Shown in pieces: positions 1 to 10,762 of a DNA stretch of 64,000 nucleotides; within the stretch, counting starts at the first letter, position 1; each line of letters starts with the position of its first letter. Source of the DNA: Pholiota molesta (lineage: Eukaryota; Basidiomycota; Agaricomycetes; Agaricales; Strophariaceae). The stretch is taken from contig JACGCK010000034.1 in NCBI GenBank assembly GCA_014925825.1, positions 248,001 to 312,000 on the forward strand. Reading direction: 5' to 3'. Made by a program: the position numbers and the translations under genes. The notes under the pieces are model-generated. The model did no database searches. It was not told the origin of the DNA and saw nothing but the letters and a program-made list of their open reading frames with translations.

Positions 1-13
1 TGCTTCCACAACG

Positions 14-1447
14 ATGCTATCATCAAAATCCAGTCCTTCGACCAAGAGCCCGATAAGCACAGTTCCTTACGACATTCTCTTCGAGATCTTTGTCCGTTGT
101 CTTCCCCAAGACCGCTTTGAAATTCGCCAGCCCGAAACGAGGATCGCGCCCATACTCTTATGCCATATTTGCTCTTCTTGGAGAGCGATCGCACTCACAA
201 CTCCTATCCTATGGTCGCAACTATCGTTTTGCTTCACAATACGGGGCTGGGCATTTGTCCAGAACGAGATCGACTTCATCCGATGGTGGAAAAAGAATCA
301 GGGCTCAATTGCGCCCTTTCTCCGCCTTGCTATTGACGGAGATCACAACAAATTCAGACCTCTAGCTGGAGACGTAACAACTGTTGCTCTTGTTATGAAC
401 TATATGAGCACGGCACAGCACCTGGAGATCGAGCCGCTCTTTTGGGACCTAGTCCCAGCCGTGATGTACAGAATCGGAGAGCCTGTCACATTATTTCCAA
501 ATCTCCATACTCTGGTGGCATATGAATGTCCACCGCGCTCCCGCACAAACCATTATTTCCATCATATGTTCCCAGCATTGCGACGTCTAGCCATTGTCGA
601 CAAAAACCAGTCTCTCAAAGATACCTCTATCCCCGCCCAATGGGCGACATTGACCCACCTATCCATCACCACTTTCATTATCTCTCTTGATTTCTGGGTC
701 CACTTAACATCAGCTGTTCCTCGTTTACAATGGGCGTACGTCTACTTCAATCATCACACTCCATCCGACCCCGACAAATACGCAAACCCTATCCCACGCA
801 TTCTCCCGCAACTGTCCACCTTGTTCATTCGGTCAAGCGACAACAACGGCAACGACTCTCTACTCAGTCCACTTTTTGTGGGCCTGCGTTTACCTGCCCT
901 CCGTAATCTTTTTCTGGCTTCTGTCATCGGGCAGTGGTGGGACCACAGCGGCATCACCGATATCCACACCATCCTCCAGTCTGCGCCTGCCCTCCAAAAT
1001 CTCACCCTGCTGAAATACAACTATCTCTCTCGTGCCGAAATAAATTATGCCAAAGGGACCGCCGCCGCGGTCGGCGGCGTCGGGCCTATCTGGAGTTGCG
1101 TGCCTCACTTAGTGCATCTACAACTCGAACTGTATATAGCGCGCGATTACGGTGACCGTGAAAGCGAGGCACACGCAGAGAAAGAGTTGGCTATCTTCGC
1201 GCGCAGTGCCTTCTTTTCCAATAATCGCTGGCTGGACCTCGACAACCCCGTGTGCCCTATCAAAACCATCACCGTCATCGACCCCGGATTGTCGTCGCCC
1301 AGTCACCAACCCGAGAGCGACACGCACCGGAAACCACCGATTATTCGAAAATGTGTCGGGAATGCGTCGAATATCGCTCTGCACGTCATATCACAACCAT
1401 TCACTGATTTCGCGGACTCGTGGAAGGAATGGCGTTCAGGAAATTAG
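14..1447 (+). CDS. F-box-like protein, type A (copy A1)
   Basis: This is an intronless frame of 477 codons. Residues ~14-70 form an F-box-like motif (VPYDILFEIFVRCLP, then APILLCHICSSWR and an LW pair), the usual Skp1-binding module of SCF ubiquitin ligases in the nucleus and cytosol. The remaining ~400 residues contain repeated LPxLxTL and L-rich segments such as ALRRLAI and ALQNLTLL, which look like degenerate leucine-rich repeats and would be the substrate-binding part. No substrate can be named. The ATG at 14 is preferred because the next residues align with the starts of the two other A copies (MPSSES...). A1 differs from them by one extra residue near 490 and by scattered substitutions. 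It is convergent with the B-type gene at 3415-4908. Family assignment is good; the molecular role is inferred from family knowledge only. Confidence 0.82.
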   Translation: MLSSKSSPSTKSPISTVPYDILFEIFVRCLPQDRFEIRQPETRIAPILLCHICSSWRAIALTTPILWSQLSFCFTIRGWAFVQNEIDFIRWWKKNQGSIAPFLRLAIDGDHNKFRPLAGDVTTVALVMNYMSTAQHLEIEPLFWDLVPAVMYRIGEPVTLFPNLHTLVAYECPPRSRTNHYFHHMFPALRRLAIVDKNQSLKDTSIPAQWATLTHLSITTFIISLDFWVHLTSAVPRLQWAYVYFNHHTPSDPDKYANPIPRILPQLSTLFIRSSDNNGNDSLLSPLFVGLRLPALRNLFLASVIGQWWDHSGITDIHTILQSAPALQNLTLLKYNYLSRAEINYAKGTAAAVGGVGPIWSCVPHLVHLQLELYIARDYGDRESEAHAEKELAIFARSAFFSNNRWLDLDNPVCPIKTITVIDPGLSSPSHQPESDTHRKPPIIRKCVGNASNIALHVISQPFTDFADSWKEWRSGN

Positions 1448-3414
1448 AATTTTATAACTATTACACAGATTTGTACGTTGTTATCTGCCTAATACCAAGA
1501 TTTATTCTGCAGAGACTTGGAATGAAGAGCGGTCGAGATATCAAAGGACTTCAGCAATCATAAATTCCAAATATTAAAAATTCACTCCTGCCTGAATTGA
1601 TCGAACCTCGGCGCTTTTGGATCCACCTCCCAAAGCCGATGAAATCCATTTAGCGCTCGACATCGCGATGCGGCGCGGGCCTTGGAGCGGGTGGTCGGGT
1701 TTCGAGTAGTTGTTGGAGTAGCTGTCGGTCTTCGAAGCTGCAACGAATCGTAAGCGCCTATGGTGGCAACGGAGACGTAGTCTACTTACACCGCGCCCTC
1801 GAGGAACGAGTTCGTGATCAGCTGGAATATGGCGAGAGCATGATCTGCTGCAATGAACGGGCTACCACAAACGACGCAGCCGTCAGCGATGATCGAATTC
1901 AAGGATCACAATGTGCTTACTCCTGTGCATGGATCCCAAGAAACCACGTCATGACCTTATCCCTGACCGCCTCCTAGGAGCACCGCATCTGGGGCGCGAT
2001 ATATACCCCCTGCATCACACCTCCCGCGCCGCGCCAGTAGATCGGGCAACGCGATATTCAGCGGCTGTCGAACCAACCAACCACAGTGAGCTCAGTCGAT
2101 TGCGCACCGCGTCTACCTGACGCGCTCCCAAAGAATTCGTAAAGAATTCGTCAAGGGCCGGCCTTCATTATGATTGATGAGTGCCTGCGAACGAAGGTCG
2201 GCGGCGAAGAGAACGGGCGGCCAGCGTGTCCATTCACAGGATCTGGACGGCGTCAATAACATATTACGCAACGTACTAAACCACGAACATACCCCTCAGA
2301 TTCCCTCAGTGCTCCTCCTGCCCCAGCGGTGATCCTCCCGACTGAAGTCCCTATATAGGTCCGGTACAAGCCCTCCGCCCACACTCTCCAGGATGGGGTG
2401 CAAGTTCTGCTCCTGCGAAAGAGATGCCCGATGGGGTGTCGGATGGGGTGGCGCTGGGATCGACGAAGCAGGCTGATGGTTTTTTTCCAAATGCTTCGTC
2501 GTTTGATGTCGGTCACGGGTGTTGGGCGGCGATGACATCGTGTTAGGGACGGCGAAGCATTTCTGGGGTGCAGGCCCCAAGGGATACTGGCACGCTGTAG
2601 CCAGGTTGTGCGACTGTCACCATTTGCCGGCGTGAGCAGCGGATCTTCCAAGATGCTCAATAAATGAAGCAAGGGAATATATCCACATAACGCACCTGTA
2701 TCGAGTTGAGACACAGCCGTTGTCCCCGTCCCCAACGCCTCGTCTTCCATGCGAATGATTCCGAGGCGGAGGTGCGTCAACCCCACAACATCCGCATCGA
2801 ACGCCCGGCGCATCTCCGTTTCGCGGCTCGTGCATCCGCTGGCGGCTGTGCCCCTTGAATCCGAATGGCGCTCTCAGTTCGCTGGGTATGTTCGGCGTAG
2901 AAGACGCGCTTTGAGTGGACACGGTTGAGGATGGAGGTTCAATGAGACAGGAAGAGGCTACACACCTTTCACCATCGCGGGGTGCACGGACTCTAGAAAT
3001 ATACACGTGCATTCCATCGAAGCAGCCCGTGTAGAGGGTCCCAATCATAAGTGTCCTTGAGGTCGTGGCTTTTGTGCACAGTATGTAAGTAGTATGACGA
3101 CGCAGCAGTAGCCGAGAGGAACGGACCCGTGCGTGGTGGCGATTGTGATGCGTGACGAAGAATCACCGCCCGTGACCACGTCCAGCGGGCTGGCCGCTGG
3201 GATCTAGGTGCCGCAGCGCAAGCCACACGCTTCGGCGCGACGAGCGCGCGCAGGTCTTTGTGCACCAAGGGCATGCGAAAACGATGGGCATAGGGGGTTG
3301 GATTCTCATGCATCCGAGTCTGTACTGGGATTTTGTACCTTTATTAGTTCAATGTGCACCTGAAAGCAATTCATATTCGTTATTCTCATCCCCCCTACAC
3401 ATCCCATATCTCGT
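1448..3414. repeat. Spacer S1, copy 1: segmentally duplicated DNA between convergent F-box genes A1 and B1
   Basis: The stretch is inverted relative to 24984-26970 and 37223-39187 and clearly homologous to both. For example the block around 2290-2400 (ending CCCTCAGATTCCCTCAGTG) recurs as its reverse complement near 26230-26270 and 38550-38590. It contains GC-rich open frames without recognisable domains and interrupted by stops. A TATATATA-like tract at ~2001-2008 recurs in all copies. I see remnants of at least one spliced gene but no intact coding sequence. Confidence 0.7.
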
Positions 3415-4908
3415 CTAACTCAACCCCTCTGCCCCCCATTCCCTGCCTACACCCTCCGCGGCCGGCCCTACCAGCCCCGCACTCAGCTCCAACACGACCC
3501 CCGGCGCGCCCGCCGCGCTCGCCTGCACCCGCGCCATCGCCGCGTCCCCCGTCCGGTGAAAAAACGGCGCGCCGTTGCTGATCTTGACCACGCGCACCGG
3601 GCACGCCGGGTCCCGCAGGTCCAGCCACGCGCACTCCGCCGCGAAGACGTGGCCCACGAACAGCGCGAGGAACGCGTCCCGCTCCGCGGCGCGCAGCGCG
3701 AGGCGCGCGGGGAGTGCGAGGTGTAGCCGCGCGAGCGCCGGTGCGCAGTGCCAGATCGGGTGGTCGACGTCGGGGAGCGTGGGCAGGGCGGTCGGCGGGG
3801 TGTCAAGCGCGGCGGCGGCGGACGGGGCGATGGTGTCCAGGGGGTCTTCGAGAGAGAGCTCCGTCACCGCCGGCGCAGACGCGAGGACGGTGCAGAGCTC
3901 GACGACGGCGCGGCGGTCTTCCCACACTCTCGCGCCGGGCGTGGCGAGCGCGAGCGTGTGCAGGGCTGGGAGGTGGAGCGCCGTGAACAGGGCGCTGAGG
4001 GGGAATACGGCGCTGCGGTCGAGCGTGCTGCGGATGATGACAGAAAGTGTGGTCAGCGCTGGGAGGGTGCACTGGGGAGGATGGGTTGTTCCGTGCGGCA
4101 TATCGAATGGCGGAGTGTCGAGGGTGAGGTCGAAGTGCCCCCATCGGAGGCGGGGGACGGCGCGGATCAGAGGGAACCAGGAAAGGAGAGACACTGAAGC
4201 GTGTAGGGAGATGTGGGTGAGGGCAGACCACTGAGTGGGGAAGACCAAGGTGTTCGATAATCTGACCTGCATCAGGGATAGATGCCGCACTGTTGAGAGG
4301 GATGAACATGGGGTCAGGAAGGTCTGGAGCTGGTAGAATGGGTGGTTTCCGCTCAATGTATGTTCATGCTCTGCGAGCACCGTATGGAGGCTAGGGAAGC
4401 TGACTGGATGTCCAGCTAGAAACCTCGTACTGAGGATCCACTCCCAGAAGAACACATCAAGTTCGAGATATTGCGCCGATGTCATATATTCGAAAAGGAA
4501 TGCCGCATTGCTCGTCGTTGGCTTCTGGTTTTCGTCGCCGCGGCCTATTTGGCCCACCTTGAAGGCAAGGCGCGGTGGGATCCCACCCTGCTTCGCTTTC
4601 CACCAGCGAACAAACTCGATATCGCGCTCTTCAAACTCATATATCCACGAGGCGGGCCCAAAGGAGAAGCCATTTATCGCTACGACAGGGAACTTGTAAG
4701 AAAGATGTGTCCAGAGGGTGGAGGAGGCCTGCGCGAGCCGTCGCCAGGATGAACAGATATGGCAGAGCAGGATCGGCGCTGACGTGGTGCTTGGCTGTTG
4801 TTGGAGGAGAGAGTAGCCCGGAAGGCAGTGGATAAAGATCTCAAGAAGGATCTCGTATGGGAGAGAGGATATGGGGTGAACTAGAGAAGGCGCGGTCGGG
4901 GAGGGCAT
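3415..4908 (-). CDS. F-box-like protein, type B (copy B1)
   Basis: This is an intronless 497-codon gene on the minus strand. The F-box-like motif is at residues ~10-70 (ISSLPYEILLEIFIHCLP, then LLCHICSSWRRLAQA and TLW). The C-terminal ~420 residues are leucine-rich and very GC-rich, with strongly G/C-ending codons. The start is set at the MPSPT methionine (4908) because this is the first in-frame methionine shared by all three B copies; an extra upstream ATG at 4965 exists only here. Its 3' end faces A1 across spacer S1. The likely role is substrate-recognition subunit of an SCF ubiquitin ligase, by family knowledge only. The high GC creates long antisense open frames that I do not count as genes. 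Confidence 0.82.
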   Translation of the reverse strand: MPSPTAPSLVHPISSLPYEILLEIFIHCLPGYSLLQQQPSTTSAPILLCHICSSWRRLAQASSTLWTHLSYKFPVVAINGFSFGPASWIYEFEERDIEFVRWWKAKQGGIPPRLAFKVGQIGRGDENQKPTTSNAAFLFEYMTSAQYLELDVFFWEWILSTRFLAGHPVSFPSLHTVLAEHEHTLSGNHPFYQLQTFLTPCSSLSTVRHLSLMQVRLSNTLVFPTQWSALTHISLHASVSLLSWFPLIRAVPRLRWGHFDLTLDTPPFDMPHGTTHPPQCTLPALTTLSVIIRSTLDRSAVFPLSALFTALHLPALHTLALATPGARVWEDRRAVVELCTVLASAPAVTELSLEDPLDTIAPSAAAALDTPPTALPTLPDVDHPIWHCAPALARLHLALPARLALRAAERDAFLALFVGHVFAAECAWLDLRDPACPVRVVKISNGAPFFHRTGDAAMARVQASAAGAPGVVLELSAGLVGPAAEGVGREWGAEGLS

Positions 4909-5038
4909 TGGATGGTTTGCGGTTGTGGACAAGATCTGTCGAGCTTGGTCGTCGGTGTGGCCCATCTCGGGGAGTGCGGGCCGGTGATTTGGACCTGCCG
5001 CCCATTCCTGCTCTCGCTATACCTTTCCTCCCACGACA

Positions 5039-5780
5039 ATGCTATCATCAAAATCCAGACTTTCGATTAAGAGCCCGATAGGCGCGGTGCCATACGACGT
5101 TCTCCTCGAGATTTTCATCCAGTGTCTTCCCCAAGATCGCTCTGAAATTCGCCAGCCCAACACTAGAGTCTAGGATTGCGCCCATCCTCTTATGTCATAT
5201 TTGCTCTTCTTGGAGAACGGTCGCCCTCGCAGCTCCTATCCTATGGTCTCACCTGTCATATTGCCTCTCAGCGTGGGACAGCGATTGGGGAGTAGCAAGC
5301 TGGATATTTCCCGAGAACGAAATCGCGTTCCTGGCGCCGTTTCTCTGCCTTGGTCTCATGATAATATACGACGACGACGATCCAGCCCTAACCAACGGCG
5401 ACGCAGGCCTAGGAGTATCTATAGCCAAAGATGGGATGGATCTTGTCGTCAGCTATATAACCAGAGCAGAGCACCTGGAAATCGAGTCGAGCTTTTGGAC
5501 CCAAGTTCGAATCCTGTCCGATTCCGGACACCGCATCACTTTTCCGAACCTCCATACTCTGGTGACATGTCCTCCAGTCGACTACGACTTCGACTACATA
5601 GACCAGTATTTCCTTCCTACGCAAATCACCGTAGGCCGTGTGTCGGAAGATACTCCCTCAGCACTTCGCCGTCTAGCCATCATGGACGAAACAATATCCT
5701 TCAGCGACCCAATGGTCGACATTGACCCACATGTCAATCAACAATGTGTGTATTCCTCATGATTTCTGGGTGTCCTTAAC
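5039..5780 (+). pseudogene. F-box-like pseudogene (A-related)
   Basis: The sequence begins at an ATG followed by a peptide close to the A1 start (MLSSKSRLSIKSPIG) and the F-box core VPYDVLLEIFIQCLP. It is disrupted near 5170 by a short duplication that introduces a TAG. It then continues in other frames as recognisable family sequence: LLFLENG, then TRAEHLEIESSFW, FPNLHTLV and SALRRLAIMD at ~5450-5690. It breaks off near 5760 and lacks the C-terminal half of the family. It is a truncated, multiply frameshifted paralogue. The remaining 293 bases to 6073 show nothing recognisable. Confidence 0.8.
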
Positions 5781-6073
5781 ATTGGCCGTTCGATGTCTAC
5801 AATGGAGAGGCGAATAAAGCAGAAACCTGCCGTGTGGCACCAGAGCGTCAGACTTTTCCATGGGCGTGCAGAGGGGGTGGATGTGGGTGTGACGATGTCG
5901 ACGAGGGGTGTTCTAAGAGAACGAAGTCGGAGGTACCTGTGGGCAAACCTTGCGTGTGCTGATCTTCTTCTATGATTAGGGCATCTTTGGGAATGAATGA
6001 GCGCTTAGGCAGAGCAGAGGATTCCGAGAATGTATGATATATTCAAGTATAAATGTCTGTAGGAGAGTTGTAA

Positions 6074-6541
6074 TCAACGATTCTTCAAGGAATGAGAAAC
6101 ACGTACCAAGGGCTTGTACATCTCCTTCTCTGCACTAAAGTGCCTCACCTCCATGTACTCCCGCCCTGAAAACAGATCCCATCTCTCCTCTTCATCATGT
6201 CTTGTTTCTTCATACTCTATCTCCTCCCTGATAACCGATCCAATCGTGCTCTCGACCTCCCTTCTCGCCTCGCACACATACTGACCCTTATTCAATGCCT
6301 CAATGCATCCTTCGACCAGAGGAGCTGCCACGCGATCCAAATGAAGCTGCTCGAAAACGCGCACGTCGTCGAAAGTGAGCTTCGAAAGGTCGACTCGGAG
6401 TTGGAGGCGACGGCCCAGACGAGCTGCGTAGTAGTCTTCTGGGTTGGGGGAGTCGATGAAAAATGGCATGAACGTTGACGTGAAATTCTGTGTGGGCCCG
6501 GACCGAGCTCGGTGGCTGTCATGTGATGGATATTCGACCAA
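6074..6541 (-). CDS. Hypothetical protein, possibly one exon or a broken gene
   Basis: This minus-strand open frame of 155 codons has non-repetitive, charged composition unlike its F-box neighbours: a segment DYYAARLGRRLQLRVDLSKL followed by acidic EYEETRHDEEERWD near the C-terminus. An overlapping frame upstream (from ~6606, beginning MCREQVASIEQYD) may be the true N-terminus if one base has been lost near 6490. At the other end a GTACGT donor at ~6108, with a CAG acceptor ~50 nt downstream, would replace the last ten residues. I do not recognise the family. It lies antisense between two F-box pseudogenes, so it could be a dying gene. Confidence 0.4.
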   Translation of the reverse strand: MVEYPSHDSHRARSGPTQNFTSTFMPFFIDSPNPEDYYAARLGRRLQLRVDLSKLTFDDVRVFEQLHLDRVAAPLVEGCIEALNKGQYVCEARREVESTIGSVIREEIEYEETRHDEEERWDLFSGREYMEVRHFSAEKEMYKPLVRVSHSLKNR

Positions 6542-6655
6542 GTAACAAGTTTCCTCCGCAATAGATTATCATATTGCTCGATACTCGCGACTTGCTCGCG
6601 GCACATCCTTCCAACCTTTTTCGCCCATTGGTATATCTACTACCAAGCATTTAGG

Positions 6656-8132
6656 ATGCCTCCATCAAAATCCAAGCATCCGACAACGAGCCCAGTAGCA
6701 AAGGTTCCACATGACGTTCTCCTGGAAATTTCAAACATTGTCTTCCGCGACGTCCTCTTGCGATTCAAAAGTCAAACATGAGGGTCGCGCCAATGCTTCT
6801 GTGCCATATTTGCTCATCCTGGAGAAGGATCGCACTCGCTTGTCCTACCCTGTGGTCTCACCTGTCGTATTGCTTCACAGTACAGCGAATACCTGAAGAA
6901 CTGGGAAGATGGGTGTTCCTTCAGAATGAAATCGAACACATTATGTGGTGGAAGAAGAACCAGGGCTCAATCGCACCGTTTCTATACTTCGATCTGGAGG
7001 TAATTTATGAATATGAAGTCATCGATCGGAGCCGTCTGCTAGCAGGGATGGGTTGACTTTTCTTTTAAAGTATATGTCGTCGGCACAATACCTCCAACTC
7101 CCAGAAATGATCTGGGAACTAGTGGAAGAAAAACTCAAAGACGGGTATCACTTTATATGTCCAAATCTACATACCATGGCGACTACCAACCAATGGGCCT
7201 ATGACACTGGTAGTTGGATCACGGATGCTTTCTATCGCGCACAAACTCTTATCGGCCGCCTCCCAAATCAACCTCCCTCAGCACTCCGCCGCCTAACCAT
7301 CGATAAAAACGACATGCCTTATGCATTCAACGTTATTCCAACCCTCTGGTCATCATTAACCCATCTTTCATTGAACAACGTTGGCATCCATCTCTCTTTC
7401 TGGTTTCCCCTTATTCGTGCAATTCCCGATTTACAGTGGGCATTCATATATTTCAATGAAATTGTCGACATTGATGAATATCTTGCACCCACCGAACACG
7501 TCCTTCCCTACCTCTCTACATTGTTTGTCGGAATGCCATGGGGGGACAAGCTCCATTTCCGGCCGGGCTTACTCCTTACTGGCCTTCGTCTACCCGCCTT
7601 GCGCACCCTCTCATTTTCATGTTTACAGATGGACCACGAGCACATTCCCGAAATTCACACCGTCCTTCAGTCCGCGCCTGCCCTCACAACGCTCACCATC
7701 AAGGGCTACGACGCGCTCGCCAAGAGTGCACCGGAGATGCCCGCCGCTGCGCTCGGCGGCGTCACACCCATCTGGGCCCGTACACCGCAGCTGACGGACG
7801 TCCAGCTCGCCTTGCCCAAGACCATGCGCTGTAGCCACGCTGAGACCGGGGCGCTCTTAGACAGCTTCGTGCGCCACGCCTTCTTCGGCGCGAACAGCCT
7901 GTGGGCGATCAACGACCCCAGATGCCCCCTGCGCACGATCACCTTGATCGACATGGAGTCCGCGACGACGTTACGGTTTAACGAGATCGAGAACCTCACG
8001 CGGGCGCGAATTCAGAAATGCGGTGGAGGGCCATCGAATGTTGTCTTCAAGTTCATCACCAAAGTGGAAGATCAGTCGTTTGAGGAGCCGGAGGCGCCCA
8101 TATGGGAGTTCTCGAGTATCTGGGACGTTTAA
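6656..8132 (+). pseudogene. F-box-like pseudogene with two single-base frameshifts
   Basis: The frame starts at the ATG at 6656 (MPPSKSKHPTTSP) and encodes VPHDVLLEI. It then loses one T near 6727, so that the rest of the F-box (CLPRR..., MRVAPMLLCHICSSWRRIA) continues in another frame. A second single-base deletion near 7048 again shifts the frame ahead of LLKYMSSAQYLQLPEM. From there to 8132 the frame is open and retains the leucine-rich C-terminal part. Only two one-base lesions separate it from an intact gene, which suggests recent inactivation; a sequencing error at either site cannot be excluded from one sequence. Confidence 0.78.
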
Positions 8133-8229
8133 TAATTCATTTGCGTGTATCTGCTGTCAATCTACCAGTATTCCATATAACTTTTTGATTTGTTGAATAA
8201 TATGAACGAACAATGAAAGACATACAGAT

Positions 8230-9830
8230 ACTACATATACACCGTCAGACCCTAAGTCAGAAAGAGAAAGACCGCATCGCGCTCCATCCCATCCGCGGTC
8301 TTCATCAGACAGCCAGCCTCCCAGATCGTCAGTACACGATGCAACTCAGCTCTGAACGATGAAAAAGCATCAATACGGCATCGATAACACCAAACAGCGC
8401 CTGCACTTACACTTTAAACCACTCTGCGCCACCACTGCGCTCGCCTGACGCGCAAAACACCACCGCCGCAAGAACCACAGCGCCCCCATCCCATCCTCTC
8501 TACCATCCGCCTCGTCCTCGTCCTCGTCCTCGCTACCCACACACCCACCGACCACCAGCCGTCATCTGCGCTGCCCCATCCAGCCGGCTCCGCCCTCGGA
8601 TGCACCCTGCCCACCGCGGGTCTCCCCTCTCCCGTCTCTTGGCGACGATATCAGGCGCGAGATGGCCACATGGAGCCAAGGACGCGATCGTGCAGAGGTC
8701 GGGCTGGGTGTGGCTGGACGGACTGGGCGTTGGTCGTCTGCGTTGGACGATGGGGTCGGCGCGCGGATGGCAATGGTCCGCGCGCGGTGAAGAACTGCAG
8801 GGCCGAGAGTAGGCAATACAGGCATTGTAGTGCTTGATGGAGGAGGGGCACACGGAGACGGGCGGGCGCACGTGCTGACGTAGTGGGATCGTCGCGTCGC
8901 GGCGGGGCGACCGCAGATAATGGCCGTGTCGTGTCGGTAGCGGATGGATGTACTCGATATGGGAGAGAGGGGTTGGGGGACGCACGCACGGGCCACGGAG
9001 CGGTTGGGCGGAGCCCGCACAGGGACCTGCGGTCGTCGGCCGGCGCGGCGAAGGCACGGCTGAGGGCTCGTGCGGAGGACAGCTGCAGCACGAGAGGGAT
9101 ACCGCCGCCCTGCGCGCAACGACCGCCGCCGCAAGATCCACAACGCACTCCATCCCATCCGCGCTCTTCACCCTCGCCCTCACACCGACCGCCGAGCGCC
9201 TCCGCGCCACCTCATCCTCCCCGCGCCGCCTTAGATGCACCCTGGCCACCGCGATCCCCTGCGTTATCCCCGGGCTTTCCCCCGTCTCTGAACGACGACA
9301 TCAAGCGCGAGATGGCCCCACGGACCTCAGGACGCGACCGTCGCCAGGTCGAACCAGGTGTGGTCGAACAGGTTGTCAATGGTCGGCGCGCTTTGTGCGA
9401 TGGGGCCGGGCGCGTAGATGGCGGTGCATAGCGCGCGGTGGAGGGTGTAGGATCCGCAATGGCCCGATGGAGAGGCGGAGAGGCGCGCGTAAGTCCTTAT
9501 AGGACAGAATGTCGACGGGCGGTTGGGTGTTGGCGTAGGCTAGCCTATGTACGCGCCAATGGCGGTGGACAGCGCGTAGGAGACGTTCTAGAACATAGTG
9601 TGGGCGCGAAAGGTGTTGCAGTGCTTGATGGAGGAGGAGAAGCGCGGGTAGATGACGGGGCGTTTGCGCTGACGCGGTTGGGTCGCCCCATTTCGGCGGG
9701 GTGGTGGCGACGAGATATTGGTCAGGAGAGGCTGCGAATGGAATAATGGAAAATCGACAAGGGAAGAGGAAGATAATGGTTGAGAGTAATTGGTCGGAAC
9801 AACACAGAGGAATCGAGGGTGGGTTCGACA
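8230..9830. repeat. GC-rich tandemly duplicated region of unknown content
   Basis: Two diverged copies lie head to tail, offset by ~690-790 bases. Compare ~8427-8910 with ~9101-9710: both contain a CACCGCCGCAAGA-like or CGACCGCCGCCGCAAGA-like block, then GCGCGAGATGGCC, then TGCTTGATGGAGGAGG. Several overlapping long frames are present on both strands, but none is supported by similarity or consistent splice sites. It may be a duplicated and decayed host gene. No function can be assigned. Confidence 0.5.
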
Positions 9831-10600
9831 TTTACGTAATCCACCGGACAATTCCGATCACCCGTTATGGTCACCAGTAAGCAACCAGTAAGCAAGTTCG
9901 ATGCCTTCTCCTTTTGTTCTCCTTTCTCCCTTGTTCTTCGTAAGTTTTGTTGTGTAAAAACACAGCAGAACACAGCCCAGGCTCCGCGCTTGAGATTATC
10001 GCTCTGTACAGTTCGCGAGATCAAAGGGATACCGCAGGGAAGACGAGGCGCATGCGCTCGTTGGCTGGATGAGTGGCAGATCTGACGGTGCGTTTTCAGG
10101 TGGATGGCGTGGATACTAGTCGAAATCTATCGAATGCCTGGGTCTTGAGGATGGCATACATTATTATTCTAGTCATGGAGAGCTAGATCGTTGAAAGCTA
10201 CATCACGGCAAAAATACGATGGTTGTGGGAATTGAGATAGGATAGGGACAGTCCAATTGACGCTGACGGTGTAACTGATTGTGATGCTTTAGAAAAGCAT
10301 TTGTTTTCTCGATAATCGATTACATATTAGTTGGATCATTGCATCATTCTGGTCGCCAAAACGTCACCAGCACAATGTGAGTCCTGTGCAATAAGTAAGT
10401 ACCCGAGGCTACTTAGTCTCTCCTGCCTATTGCACCCATTTGACTTTTGCGGCCAGTCTTTTGTGCAAGCCACGTCAACACTCAAGGCAACCTTTCAGTA
10501 TGAAAAGACAAGTTTTGAAGGTGGTATTACCATGTGATGATTTCTTCGATCTCGCTTCTAGTCAAGTTAATATTATGTACATACATGATAATATACAGAC
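9831..10600. other. Intergenic DNA without recognised features
   Basis: No frame here shows a recognisable domain. A short direct repeat (CCAGTAAGCAA twice) occurs near 9871-9892. The part from ~10100 onward is AT-richer and leads into the promoter of the small gene at 10763. Confidence 0.5.
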
Positions 10601-10611
10601 ACCGCACCCGG

Positions 10612-10619
10612 TATATAAA
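10612..10619 (+). promoter_or_regulatory. TATA box upstream of the 10763 gene
   Basis: The octamer TATATAAA lies ~150 bases before the ATG at 10763. It is followed by a pyrimidine-rich stretch (CATCTCCCTCATC) and by a leader that contains a well-formed intron. The spacing suits a core promoter with transcription starting near 10640-10660; this is inferred from sequence. Confidence 0.55.
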
Positions 10620-10674
10620 CCACATCTCCCTCATCTAACGCCTTTCGCAAATTTCGACTCGAAGTGTTTCCCCC

Positions 10675-10759
10675 GTGAGTCATCTTCTAAGCATCGCGCA
10701 ACAGATTCTGATTACCATTCCTCTGAATCATCCTAAATTGTTTTAACAAATCTCTCCAG
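10675..10759 (+). other. Putative 5'UTR intron of the 10763 gene
   Basis: A consensus donor GTGAGT at 10675 is paired with a pyrimidine-rich CTCTCCAG acceptor ending at 10759, three bases before the ATG. An 85-nt leader intron fits the intron sizes common in basidiomycetes. It is predicted from splice signals only. Confidence 0.5.
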
Positions 10760-10762
10760 ACC

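Noticed and set aside
3575..4234. Long open frame antisense to F-box gene B1 (and similar ones antisense to B2 and B3, e.g. 24317-24823 and 36446-37285)
   Set aside because: The B genes have extreme G/C at third codon positions, which removes stops from the complementary strand. The antisense peptides are Arg/Ala/Ser-rich without domains and are not conserved as proteins beyond the DNA identity of the sense genes.
9867..9895. Short direct repeat CCAGTAAGCAA as possible telomere-like or satellite sequence
   Set aside because: Only two units, no array and no TTAGGG-type repeats anywhere in the window.
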